Shown: in pieces, positions 33,526-41,683 of the stretch
How the letters are laid out: the number at the start of each line of letters is the position of its first letter
Position numbering within the stretch: the first letter of the stretch is position 1
Origin: an uncultured Lachnospiraceae bacterium
GTDB lineage: Bacteria > Bacillota > Clostridia > Lachnospirales > Lachnospiraceae
Length of the DNA: 50,125 bases
NCBI GenBank assembly: GCA_944381475.1
Contig: CALWLH010000054.1
Location: 1-50,125 of the forward strand
Direction: 5' to 3'
Notes under the pieces: model-generated
Told to the model about the DNA's origin: nothing
What the model saw: the letters and a program-made list of their open reading frames with translations, nothing else
Database searches by the model: none
Translations under genes and position numbers: made by a program

Positions 33526-34374
33526 CTACATCAGTCCAGAAAGGGCGTCATTGTACATAATTCCCAAAATAACTGCTCCAAGAACAATCCGGTAATAGCC
33601 AAACACCGCGAAATTGTTCTTCTTGATAAATCCCATCAAGAACTTAATGGCAAAAATGGATACCACATATGCCACAACGCTTCCCAGCACAAGAACAATT
33701 GCCTCCGTCTGGTTGAGGCTGGCTCCCTCCATAAAATACTTCACAAGCTTTAATCCGCTGGCTCCAGCCATGACAGGTATAGCAAGATAGAAGGTAAATT
33801 CCGCAGAAATATACCGGGAGCAGCCGATGATCATAGCCCCTAAAATGGTAACTCCCGACCGGGATGTACCAGGGATAAGAGACAGCACCTGAAACAGTCC
33901 GATCAGGAAGGCTGTTTTATAGGTTATCTGCGAAAATTTCTGTATTTTAAAACTTCTGTTCTCATTAACCGCCTCCACAATTACAAACAGAATGCCGTAC
34001 AGAATCAGCATCACAGCCACAACGGATGCCTTATAAAAATGCTCGTCAAACCAATCGTCAAACAAAAACCCCAATACCGCAGCAGGAATAACAGCTACAA
34101 TGACCTTCCCCCAAAGATCCCAGGTTTCCTTCCGCTCCTCTGCGGACTTTGAAGGCGCCCAGGGATTAAGCTTTCCAAAATACAAGGTTACCACAGCCAG
34201 AATAGCCCCCAGCTGGATGACCACATTAAACATCTCCATGAATGCATCCGACATATTTAAGGGCATATATTCTTCAAGCAAAATCATATGTCCCGTGCTG
34301 CTGATAGGAAGCCATTCAGTGATGCCCTCAACGATTCCAATAATAACAACCTTTAAATATCCAAGCCAATCCAT
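33526..34374 (-). CDS. uppP: Undecaprenyl-diphosphatase (BacA/UppP)
   Basis: A 282-residue membrane enzyme with the two family signatures: [17 protein letters not shown] (residues 13-29) and [11 protein letters not shown]. It recycles undecaprenyl diphosphate to the monophosphate lipid carrier for wall synthesis and gives bacitracin resistance. The chosen ATG gives the usual start; a 15-codon N-terminal extension is in frame but has no family match. AGGAAGGAAG precedes the ATG. TTGCTT-17-TATGAT lies upstream. Confidence 0.95.
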   Translation of the reverse strand: MDWLGYLKVVIIGIVEGITEWLPISSTGHMILLEEYMPLNMSDAFMEMFNVVIQLGAILAVVTLYFGKLNPWAPSKSAEERKETWDLWGKVIVAVIPAAVLGFLFDDWFDEHFYKASVVAVMLILYGILFVIVEAVNENRSFKIQKFSQITYKTAFLIGLFQVLSLIPGTSRSGVTILGAMIIGCSRYISAEFTFYLAIPVMAGASGLKLVKYFMEGASLNQTEAIVLVLGSVVAYVVSIFAIKFLMGFIKKNNFAVFGYYRIVLGAVILGIMYNDALSGLM

Positions 34375-34414
34375 GGTTTTTTCTTCCTTCCTGCCACATA
34401 ATCCTCGGCTTTTA

Positions 34415-34443
34415 ATCATACCATCTAAGCATTAAAAAAGCAA
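34415..34443 (-). promoter_or_regulatory. Promoter of uppP
   Basis: TTGCTT and TATGAT with a 17-nt spacer on the minus strand, 40 nt upstream of the chosen ATG. The -10 box lies within the upstream in-frame extension, which supports the shorter start. Confidence 0.5.
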
Positions 34444-34585
34444 CCGAAAGTTCACTCATATCTTTTTCATCCTATGTCTCTTTCTGTAAAATCAGTACAT
34501 TTTTCGATGGAGCAGAATGGCTCCTATCTGATTTTCCGCAATACCCTACAGGAGAAAGCGCGTCCGCCCATGGCGGGCGAACAAA

Positions 34586-34620
34586 AAAAAGCCGAAGCAC
34601 GGTGCGCGCTTCAGCTTTTT
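34586..34620 (-). terminator. Terminator of the tRNA cluster
   Basis: AAAAAGC-CGAAGC / GCTTC-AGCTTTTT stem with a T-run on the minus strand, four bases after the last tRNA. The 140-nt stretch from 34444 to 34585 otherwise holds only short inverted repeats. Confidence 0.8.
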
Positions 34621-34623
34621 CAA

Positions 34624-34695
34624 TAGCCAATAGGGGAATCGAACCCCTGTTTCCGCCGTGAGAGGGCGGCGTCTTAACCGCTTGACCAATTGGCC
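34624..34695 (-). tRNA. tRNA-Glu (anticodon CTC)
   Basis: Full cloverleaf: acceptor GGCCAAT with ATTGGCT, anticodon stem CCGCC/GGCGG with loop CTCTCAC (anticodon CTC), T arm with GTTCGATTC. The 3' CCA is not encoded. It is identical to the copy at 34829-34900. Confidence 0.95.
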
Positions 34696-34701
34696 ATAAA
34701 G

Positions 34702-34775
34702 TCGAGGCGACGGGATTTGAACCCACGACCTCTGCGTCCCGAACGCAGCGCTCTACCAAGCTGAGCCACACCTCG
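34702..34775 (-). tRNA. tRNA-Pro (anticodon CGG)
   Basis: Full cloverleaf: acceptor CGAGGTG with CGCCTCG (one G-T pair), anticodon stem CTGCG/CGCAG with loop TTCGGGA (anticodon CGG), T arm with GGTTCAAATCC. No encoded CCA. It lies between the two tRNA-Glu genes in one transcript. Confidence 0.95.
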
Positions 34776-34828
34776 ATCTCTTTTATTTCAAAAGAAAAGG
34801 CAATCATATTCCTATGATCACCATTTCG

Positions 34829-34900
34829 TAGCCAATAGGGGAATCGAACCCCTGTTTCCGCCGTGAGAGGGCGGCGTCTTAACCGCTTGACCAATTGGCC
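34829..34900 (-). tRNA. tRNA-Glu (anticodon CTC), second copy
   Basis: Identical to the gene at 34624-34695 over all 72 nt; first gene of the Glu-Pro-Glu cluster. Confidence 0.95.
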
Positions 34901-34945
34901 ATATCACACAGATGTAAAAAAGCTTACACCCACAAGACATATGGT

Positions 34946-34974
34946 ACTATACCATGCTTTCAACGCTTTGTCAA
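34946..34974 (-). promoter_or_regulatory. Promoter of the tRNA cluster
   Basis: TTGACA and TATAGT with a 17-nt spacer on the minus strand, about 45 nt upstream of the first tRNA-Glu. Confidence 0.8.
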
Positions 34975-35001
34975 CAATTTTTTGAATTTTTTTAAATATT
35001 T

Positions 35002-35499
35002 CTACAATTCCTTTCTCCCCCATTGACCCAGCTTGTATAGACGCTGGTACTCCTCATATGCCTTCTCCAATATCTGTTTTTCATTTACAAATTTCAGAAG
35101 ATGATATGCCTCATAGTATTTATAGTAACCGGAATCGAGGAAGTATTCCTCCTTCTGGGGACGACTGTAATAGCTGTCCGCCATCATCAAATACCAGTGA
35201 ACCTCCTTCTCCACCCAGTCCTGGGCAACGCGGAAATTGTAATGACTCTTACCCACATAGCTAATAATATGGGCCGAAACCCCCGACTCCTCCTCTACCT
35301 CCCGGAGCGCTGTCTGCTCATGGGTTTCTCCTTTTTCTACTGTACCCTTCGGAAGCACCCAACCCTCATATCTGTTTTTATAATTTTTATACAGCACCAG
35401 AACCTTTCCCCGAAAGATTACCACGCCGCCGCAGCTTGTAGCCTCTAGCATCTTTTGCATTTCCCTTCGTATGTCTGTTATATTCACTAACCGATACAT
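35002..35499 (-). CDS. NUDIX hydrolase
   Basis: A 165-residue protein with a complete Nudix box (G-x5-E-x7-REVEEESGV within PKGTVEKGETHEQTALREV), which binds Mg and cleaves X-linked nucleoside diphosphates. Substrate unknown. The C-terminal tail is rich in Tyr and charged residues (QILEKAYEEYQRLYK). The start is uncertain: ATG at 35499 gives a normal length but has no clear ribosome binding site; another in-frame ATG follows AAGGGAA 14 codons later. Confidence 0.88.
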   Translation of the reverse strand: MYRLVNITDIRREMQKMLEATSCGGVVIFRGKVLVLYKNYKNRYEGWVLPKGTVEKGETHEQTALREVEEESGVSAHIISYVGKSHYNFRVAQDWVEKEVHWYLMMADSYYSRPQKEEYFLDSGYYKYYEAYHLLKFVNEKQILEKAYEEYQRLYKLGQWGRKEL

Positions 35500-35535
35500 G
35501 GGTCTATTGTAGCAAAGATTCAAAAAACATGCAAG

Positions 35536-35889
35536 CTATTCCCAAATATAAATTATTATCCCTGCGGTCAGAAAAATCAATCCGGCTGTCATCAGCCATT
35601 GCTGGTATACAGAAGCTGTACCTGCAATCTCAAATATTCCCCGCAGAAGGCTGGACACCGTCAGCGCTGCCACACCGGAATTATATATGTTGACCGCCAA
35701 TCTTTTGGGAGGGCGAAGAGCTCTCAGCAGCAAAAAAGCTCCGCAGGGAAGGCAGCCCAGTACAAGGGGCCATGCAAAAAGCCATGTCATAAAGGGTGAA
35801 TGTACTCCATGGGAAAACTGATTATATACAAGAGAAAACAATAAACAAAACAGACTGACTGCCAGATAGATCAGCATCCCCTTTTTCAT
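35536..35889 (-). CDS. Small membrane protein
   Basis: A 117-residue protein with four predicted transmembrane segments and the positive motif LRALRPPKRLAVNIYNSG between the second and third. No family recognised. It starts 11 nt inside-to-outside of the NAGPA gene end with a weak ribosome binding site and is probably co-transcribed with it. Confidence 0.6.
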   Translation of the reverse strand: MKKGMLIYLAVSLFCLLFSLVYNQFSHGVHSPFMTWLFAWPLVLGCLPCGAFLLLRALRPPKRLAVNIYNSGVAALTVSSLLRGIFEIAGTASVYQQWLMTAGLIFLTAGIIIYIWE

Positions 35890-35899
35890 CGAAATCCCA

Positions 35900-36850
35900 T
35901 CAGGATAATCCAATGTATACAATATCGCTGACGCTCCTTTCTTTTATGGTATTTCCGCTGGTGGTGGGTTTGTTGATTACCTCTCCCATGAACCACATAG
36001 TGGAAGACCCTCCCCCATCCAGGTTATAAGCCTGCGTACAGCCAAGGCTTTCCATCACCTGGGCAAGCTGATACAGGCTCAGTCCTTCACTTTCGGATGT
36101 CCTTCCATCTGAAACCAGCAGTACATAATGCAGCGGCTCAATGACGCCAATAGCCGTTCTTGGATTGCTGCGCATAGCCTGCTCCACCTCGCTGTCCTCG
36201 TCCACAGTCACTGCTCCATCCTCCACCAGCCCAGGCCCAAAGGAAAAAATATGAAGAGCGCCCTCCTGTGCCAGTTCCAGGGCATCCGACTCCGCCTCAT
36301 CGAAAATTTCAAAGCTGCCGTCCCCATAGACCGCAAGGGCCTCATTGCCGCTTCCGCTTCTTGGGATATCCCGGTAAAGATACCCGTTTCTCATAACAAA
36401 CCCGCTGTCCCGAAAGCCGTAGTAATCCCCATTAATTGCAAAAACCGCACCGTTCTCCTCCGCAATGGAGGAGGTGGTATCCCTCACATTTCGCCCGAAT
36501 ACTCCCCCTGCCAGTCCCGCCTTCAGATAGGAAATATCGCTGAGTACCACATCCGCCACATAAATTTGTGTGTCATACCTGTTGAACGTGGTGATATGAA
36601 CGGAAAACTGACTGCATTCATAGCTGTTTTCGGTTATGATCGGCTCTGTTTCCCTATCCTCCTGTTGATCAGAAAGCAGGGAATTGGTCTCCCCGCTCTC
36701 CTGCGGATCCGTAACATATACCAGGTCTCTTGGTATGACAAAGGCGTCCAGAAGCGAAAAAACCCCATACCCCGTCAGGAGCAATCCGTACAGCACAGCC
36801 CAGAAATATGGATATTTTACTTTTTTCTCACTGTTCTTTGTATTTTTCAT
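35900..36850 (-). CDS. Phosphodiester glycosidase (NAGPA) family protein
   Basis: A 316-residue membrane-anchored protein: one N-terminal transmembrane helix (about residues 15-35), then an outward NAGPA domain with GAVFAINGDYYGF, NPRTAIGVIE and the hallmark NLDGGGSSTMWFMG. Relatives remove GlcNAc from phosphodiester-linked sugars; many bacterial members may act on wall glycopolymers, but the substrate here is unknown. AGGGGG precedes the ATG. It overlaps the end of the glycosyltransferase gene by 23 nt, suggesting coupling. Confidence 0.85.
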   Translation of the reverse strand: MKNTKNSEKKVKYPYFWAVLYGLLLTGYGVFSLLDAFVIPRDLVYVTDPQESGETNSLLSDQQEDRETEPIITENSYECSQFSVHITTFNRYDTQIYVADVVLSDISYLKAGLAGGVFGRNVRDTTSSIAEENGAVFAINGDYYGFRDSGFVMRNGYLYRDIPRSGSGNEALAVYGDGSFEIFDEAESDALELAQEGALHIFSFGPGLVEDGAVTVDEDSEVEQAMRSNPRTAIGVIEPLHYVLLVSDGRTSESEGLSLYQLAQVMESLGCTQAYNLDGGGSSTMWFMGEVINKPTTSGNTIKERSVSDIVYIGLS

Positions 36851-37883
36851 GGTTTTCCCCCTGCCCGAATACCCAGCTCTGCTGCATCATAAAGCTGAAA
36901 AAGAATAACGCTGTATCTACAATAATCTTTGCCGCCAGCGTGGGAAATGAAACAGAAGCCAGAAAAGCAACCGCAGCAGCACTGACGCACATCTGAAAAA
37001 GAAATAACGCAAAATACCGCGCCGCATCACCTCCTGCAGGATTACGGCTTTTAAAACTCCAGTGTCGGTTTAAAAAGAAATTGACAATTCCTGAGCCAAT
37101 TCTTGCAAAAATCGTAGCTGCATAAATATTCTGAAGCTGAGAAAAAGGAAAAACAGCCGTAAAAAGACAAAAAAGCAAAAAATCCACAGCTGCTCCCGCC
37201 AGGGAGGAAAAAGCATACCGAACCAGCCGGCCATAGATCAGCAGAGAATCCGCTACAGGCCGAAAGTGGGAGCCCTTATTTCCATTTTCATACACTGTTT
37301 CAATCGGAATCATTTTCAGCGGAGCTTTACGCACTGCATCCACCAGAAAGTTCATTTCATACTCATATCTCTCTCCCTCTTCCGTCAGGGCAAGAGGAAT
37401 CAGGCATTCAGGAATCCCCCGGAGGCCCGTCTGGGTATCCCCGCAGGACACCCCTGTGATCAGCCGAAAAAATACCGAAGTGATTCGGTTTCCTGCCAGA
37501 CTTCCCAGGGGAACATTTCCCGTATCAAAATTTCTCACTCCAAGGACCAGAGCCTGCGGATTTGACGCCATCCCATCCGCCACTCGGCATATATCTCCGA
37601 TCAGATGCTGTCCGTCCGCATCCGCCGTGATAAACCCATGATGAGGGCCATAAAGGCGGATAGCTTCTGCCAGTGCATTTTTTATAGCTGCGCCCTTCCC
37701 CAGATTCTTTGCATGGCGCAGGATGGTACAGCCCTTTTTTTCAGCCCCCTCAAAAATCATGTCATATTCGGGGGGACTCCCGTCATTTACTATCACAATT
37801 TTTTGAAAACCTGCCCCCAAAAGACCATCAATGAGATTTAGAAGTTTTTCATCTGGTTTGAGTGCCGGAATCAATATAATCAT
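36828..37883 (-). CDS. Glycosyltransferase family 2 fused to GtrA-like membrane domain
   Basis: A 351-residue fusion. The N-terminal GT2 domain (about residues 1-210) has IVIVNDGSP, KGAAIKNAL and ITADADGQH, with a later CGDTQTGLRG, resembling dolichyl-phosphate-mannose-synthase-like enzymes that load sugars onto polyprenyl phosphate. The C-terminal GtrA-like domain has four transmembrane helices (about 225-340) and is thought to move the lipid-linked sugar across the membrane. The start is uncertain; I chose the ATG giving MIILIPALKP, as a TATAAT lies 19 nt upstream of it. The NAGPA gene follows, so both may modify a surface glycan. Confidence 0.85.
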   Translation of the reverse strand: MIILIPALKPDEKLLNLIDGLLGAGFQKIVIVNDGSPPEYDMIFEGAEKKGCTILRHAKNLGKGAAIKNALAEAIRLYGPHHGFITADADGQHLIGDICRVADGMASNPQALVLGVRNFDTGNVPLGSLAGNRITSVFFRLITGVSCGDTQTGLRGIPECLIPLALTEEGERYEYEMNFLVDAVRKAPLKMIPIETVYENGNKGSHFRPVADSLLIYGRLVRYAFSSLAGAAVDFLLFCLFTAVFPFSQLQNIYAATIFARIGSGIVNFFLNRHWSFKSRNPAGGDAARYFALFLFQMCVSAAAVAFLASVSFPTLAAKIIVDTALFFFSFMMQQSWVFGQGENHEKYKEQ

Positions 37884-38010
37884 CTGCTCTCTGTTCATAC
37901 TATTATAGATAACCTGCATTTGTTAAAAAAATGTGAGAAAAAGCGAAAAACTTTCAAAAAATTCTGAGATGAACGCCTCTCTAAAATTCAGTTCTAGAAT
38001 TTGTATGCTT

Positions 38011-38040
38011 AAAAATGCCGCGCAGTCTTTTAGACTGCGC
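38011..38040 (-). terminator. Terminator of the galactan operon
   Basis: 9-bp stem GCGCAGTCT / AGACTGCGC, 3-nt loop, with TTTTT on the minus strand a few bases beyond the stem. It lies about 24 nt after the GH53 stop codon. Confidence 0.9.
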
Positions 38041-38063
38041 AGCATCATCAGCTTCAATATGCA

Positions 38064-40145
38064 CTATTCTTTATAGAGCGCAAAATCATCCCAGGCACCC
38101 CAGGCCTTAGGTGCAGCACTGTTGCGGACACCCACCGTAACCTCCGCACCCTCTGGGATCATTATACCCCTGATGGTAGGGTTATCCCATACCTGCCAGC
38201 TGGATACGCCGCTATCTACAGTATACTCTGTTCCGTTGACAATGATATACAGCTGGAATAACGCGCCGCTGCCAGCGCTGCCGCCCTGAAGGAAAGCAGA
38301 CAGCTCATAGGAGCCCGCAGGAAGATCTTCGATTGTTTGCTCCGCCGTCCACTCCACCTGCTGCTCGCTGTAAAATTTCAGGCTGTAATCTCCGGAATGT
38401 TTGTTGTTGTCCTGCTCCCTGCCTACACCGTCGCCGCTGACAACCCACATAGTCATATCAGAGTCCTCAAAGCTGGGATTTTTCACATAGTTGATATTCA
38501 TAATATACAGGGTACAGGTCAGGGGATATTCCATACCTGTTTCCTCATCCAAAGCCACGCCAGAAATCACATACTCTCCGGCCCCTGCCGTCTCTGCTTC
38601 CGCCACGGCCGTTTCATCCCAGGTCACAGGCAGTGCCTTATTTTCACCGTTGTTTAGCTCTGCCTGCGCCGTCTCAGGCATCTGTACCAGCTCTCCGATG
38701 GGGGATTCATATTCCATATCCTTTACACCGGTAATCTTCAAAGGGGCGGTTGTACCGCTAAAAATGTACTTCCAGATATTCATGCTTTCCAGAGGACGGC
38801 CCTCAAAATCGAACAATGCCTGGTTATCCCAGGAGGAGCCTCCAAAGTACTCTCCAGCATCATCCGGATCATAGGATGCCGAATAGCTGGAGGCCCAGCC
38901 GCTTCCAAATTCCTCCCAAAGCTCATAATTTCTGTCATATTCCGAAGCAGGACCCACCGGAATCCAGGCGGGCTCCCAGTAAAATACCCCCAGGGCATCA
39001 TCTCCCACATTTTTCACTGCTTGAATCACTGCCCGGACTGCATTGGCCTGACCCTGCACAGAAATCTCATAGGGCAGAGATACACCCACCGTATCCCCAG
39101 ACACGGAATTGGCAAAGCCATCCCCATCCTCTGAGGTGTAGAGGTAGCTGGTCTCCGCCACCATCACCTTTTTATTATAGGTTTCGGCAATCTTTGTGAG
39201 ATTTTCTGTCAGACGCTCTGTAGTCCCATGCCAGAACATATAATAGGAAGCAGCAAATACGTCAAAATCCACATCATTGTCCATAAGCTCCCCACAGATA
39301 TCCGCAAAGCCGCTGGACTCTGGGTTTGTGTAGTGCAGGGCAATCTGAATGTCCCTGTCATATTCTTCGCTGACACTGCGCACCGCGCTGCAGGCAGCCC
39401 GCATCAGAGTGTATACTCTTTCGCTGTCCGTCTCCCCGGCCATGCCGCTGTTTGTCTCATTCCCCACCTGTACCATTCCCAGGTTCACGCCTGCAGCCAG
39501 CAGCTGGTTCAGGGCATTTTCTGTAAACGCTCCGATGGCCACTTCCTTATTTTCAAGAGTATAATGCGCCCACTCCTTGGGGGATTTCTGCTTATTGGGA
39601 TCCGCCCAAAAATCAGAATAGTGGAAATCAATCAGCACCTGCATACCCGCCTTTGAGGCCAGGCGGCCAATAAAAATAGCCGTATCCAGGTCATTATGTC
39701 CGCCGCCATAGCTGTTTCCGTTCTTGTCTGCGGGGTCGTTCCAAACCCGAATCCGCACCCAATTTACACCGCACTGGGTCAAAAATTCAAAGAACTCCTC
39801 ATCGCTCAGCGCGTTGCCATCAAAGTCATAATAAATTACGCCGCTTTCCTTCTGGGCCATGTAGGAGGAAATGTCCACTCCCCGGATAAAATCGTCCCTC
39901 AGGCCCTCCACCGGCTCCACATACAGAGAACTGTCCACTGCCTCCATTCCGGTAAATTCTGGAAGCTCCGGTATCTCAAAGCTCTCGTAGGTCTCACCTG
40001 TCTCGGCCTGCTGCCAAGAGCCTGATGTTTCCAGGCTCTCATTGATGATGATATCCGTACTTGTGCTTTTTTGGCAGGCAGTTCCCGAAACCGCTGATAC
40101 AGCTGCCAGCAATCCTGCAGCAAAGCGGGTCATTCTGTTACCCAT
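38064..40145 (-). CDS. ganB: Surface endo-beta-1,4-galactanase (GH53) with Ig-like and CBM61-like domains
   Basis: A 693-residue lipoprotein (Cys24 in SGTAC) with a GH53 catalytic domain (about residues 85-490): acid/base Glu230 in MVQVGNETNSG and nucleophile Glu331 in VMVAETSYLY. Next come a bacterial Ig-like repeat (about 495-555, LPVTWDETAVAEAETAGAGEYVISG) and a C-terminal domain (about 560-693, NPSFEDSDMTMW to KAWGAWDDFALY) like galactan-binding CBM61. It would cut galactan side chains of pectin outside the cell and hold the polymer. AAAGGGGG precedes the ATG. It is the last gene of the operon, which provides the importer and a second GH53. Confidence 0.93.
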   Translation of the reverse strand: MGNRMTRFAAGLLAAVSAVSGTACQKSTSTDIIINESLETSGSWQQAETGETYESFEIPELPEFTGMEAVDSSLYVEPVEGLRDDFIRGVDISSYMAQKESGVIYYDFDGNALSDEEFFEFLTQCGVNWVRIRVWNDPADKNGNSYGGGHNDLDTAIFIGRLASKAGMQVLIDFHYSDFWADPNKQKSPKEWAHYTLENKEVAIGAFTENALNQLLAAGVNLGMVQVGNETNSGMAGETDSERVYTLMRAACSAVRSVSEEYDRDIQIALHYTNPESSGFADICGELMDNDVDFDVFAASYYMFWHGTTERLTENLTKIAETYNKKVMVAETSYLYTSEDGDGFANSVSGDTVGVSLPYEISVQGQANAVRAVIQAVKNVGDDALGVFYWEPAWIPVGPASEYDRNYELWEEFGSGWASSYSASYDPDDAGEYFGGSSWDNQALFDFEGRPLESMNIWKYIFSGTTAPLKITGVKDMEYESPIGELVQMPETAQAELNNGENKALPVTWDETAVAEAETAGAGEYVISGVALDEETGMEYPLTCTLYIMNINYVKNPSFEDSDMTMWVVSGDGVGREQDNNKHSGDYSLKFYSEQQVEWTAEQTIEDLPAGSYELSAFLQGGSAGSGALFQLYIIVNGTEYTVDSGVSSWQVWDNPTIRGIMIPEGAEVTVGVRNSAAPKAWGAWDDFALYKE

Positions 40146-40229
40146 AATCCCCCTTTCCGAAGGCTGATTTTGCATTCTTTGTATTCTTCAGAAAACCGGC
40201 AGAAGTTTTGCCCGCTGACCGGGAGCCCT

Positions 40230-41342
40230 TTACGCATCCCTGATCACCTCTAAGGCAGGCAAAACATGCCCGTCAAAGTCAAACAGCGCCTGATTCGCCC
40301 ACTCGTTGCCGCCAGGGCCCTTCTCGTGCACATATTCCCAGCCGCCTCTGTTTGCCCACCCGCTTCCGGGAACAGGTATCCAGGCTGCCTCCCACCAGTA
40401 TAGTCCCAGACCCAGGCCCTTTGGCACCCCCTTGATTACCTGAAGCAGTTTTTTGGTAAAATCCGCCTGACCCTGGGGGGTCATGGGAAAAGGAACCCTT
40501 GCAGCCAACTCCGGCCTGGTGGCAGCGCCTTTTCGCTCTCCAGCAGCCAGCCCCTCCCGGACGCCATAGTCCTCCATAGTAAAGCCCATGCTGGTTTCAG
40601 CGATAATCAGGGGTCTGCCGTAGCGCAGAGCCATATCATTCATGTTTATAGCGAGATCCTCCATGGTGCCATGCCAAAAGGGGTAATAGGAAAGGCCCAT
40701 CACATCGAAATCGCCGCCCCGCTGCACAAAATTGTCAAACCAGGTGCGGTACAAATCGTTTCTGCCCCCGTTATCCAGATGGAGCATCACAGGGAGCTTC
40801 GAATCAAAAGCGCGGACAGCTCTTACGCCTGCCATGATAAACCGGGCAATATTGTCCCACTCCGGAACCTTCCCATAGGGCCAAAGAAGACCGTTGGTGA
40901 CCTCGTTCCCCACCTGAACCATATCCGGAGAAAGCCCCTCCTGTGCCAGCTGCTCTAAAACCTCCCCAGTATACTGTTCCACCGCTTGTTCCAGCTGGTT
41001 CGGATTCATCCCCTGCCATTTCTTCGGTGGAATCTGCTTGCCGGGATCCGCCCAGAAATCCGAGTAATGGAGATCCAGCAGCCATTTCATCCCCAGAGCC
41101 TTCGCCCGCCTTGCCAGCTGTACCAGACAGGGGTAGTCGCACACACCCGCCCCGTAGGAATCCCCCTCACTGGTGTAGGGATCATTCCACAAACGCAGCC
41201 TCACCCAGTTGGCGCCGTAACGCTTCAGGATTACCAGGGCATCCTCAGAAGGACCGCTGTCAAAAAAGCGTCCCCCCAGATTCTCCACCTCCAGAAGGGT
41301 GGAGACGTCAAATCCTTTTACAAAATCCTTCATCCATTCCAT
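40230..41342 (-). CDS. Cytoplasmic endo-beta-1,4-galactanase (GH53), no signal peptide
   Basis: A 370-residue GH53 enzyme without signal peptide or extra domains. Acid/base Glu147 lies in MVQVGNEVTNG and nucleophile Glu249 in LIIAETSMGF. It shares landmarks with the secreted paralogue (NWVRLRLWNDP, LLDLHYSDFWADPGKQ, GLYWWEAAWIPVPGSGWANRGGWE). It probably degrades imported galacto-oligosaccharides, so the pair splits the job between outside and inside. The ATG lies close to a second ATG (codon 4); no strong ribosome binding site was found for either. The usual downstream enzyme, a GH42 beta-galactosidase, is absent from the window. Confidence 0.9.
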   Translation of the reverse strand: MEWMKDFVKGFDVSTLLEVENLGGRFFDSGPSEDALVILKRYGANWVRLRLWNDPYTSEGDSYGAGVCDYPCLVQLARRAKALGMKWLLDLHYSDFWADPGKQIPPKKWQGMNPNQLEQAVEQYTGEVLEQLAQEGLSPDMVQVGNEVTNGLLWPYGKVPEWDNIARFIMAGVRAVRAFDSKLPVMLHLDNGGRNDLYRTWFDNFVQRGGDFDVMGLSYYPFWHGTMEDLAINMNDMALRYGRPLIIAETSMGFTMEDYGVREGLAAGERKGAATRPELAARVPFPMTPQGQADFTKKLLQVIKGVPKGLGLGLYWWEAAWIPVPGSGWANRGGWEYVHEKGPGGNEWANQALFDFDGHVLPALEVIRDA

Positions 41343-41455
41343 GACAGTCAGTCAAACCTTTCGATATCCTTTAATCCATCTCATATACCATTCGCCTAAC
41401 CTTTTTAAAGCTTTCATTTATTCTTCTATAGGTTAATCGGCGTTTTCATGGTTTA

Positions 41456-41683
41456 TCAGTCGAATTTTTCAAAATCTTCCATGGAGAAGCGTTTCAGCAT
41501 ACTCTTGTAACGGAAGCGGGCCATTTTATTCTTTTCAAGAACGTCTTCCTCTGTTCCCGTATACTGACACCGGATGCAGTAATACTCCTTCCTGTCCTTA
41601 TCATAGAACATATCGATATCCAGATCCCTCATAAAGCAGGAGGGACAGCGATAGTTTAATCTTCCCTTGCCAGCCTGAGCCAT
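41456..41683 (-). CDS. Small zinc-ribbon protein
   Basis: A 75-residue protein with two CxxC pairs (CPSC and CIRC, 22 residues between pairs) that would bind one zinc ion. It has a basic C-terminal helix. It overlaps the 3' end of the 621-residue gene by 28 nt, with AAGGAGG about nine bases before the ATG, so it is coupled to it. The function is unknown; by position it may be a partner or nucleic-acid binding protein. The link to the 621-residue gene is inference. Confidence 0.8.
   Translation of the reverse strand: MAQAGKGRLNYRCPSCFMRDLDIDMFYDKDRKEYYCIRCQYTGTEEDVLEKNKMARFRYKSMLKRFSMEDFEKFD

Noticed and set aside
36128-36892. Open frame of 254 codons opposite the NAGPA gene
   Set aside because: The NAGPA frame has a clear family motif and membrane anchor; the opposite frame has none.
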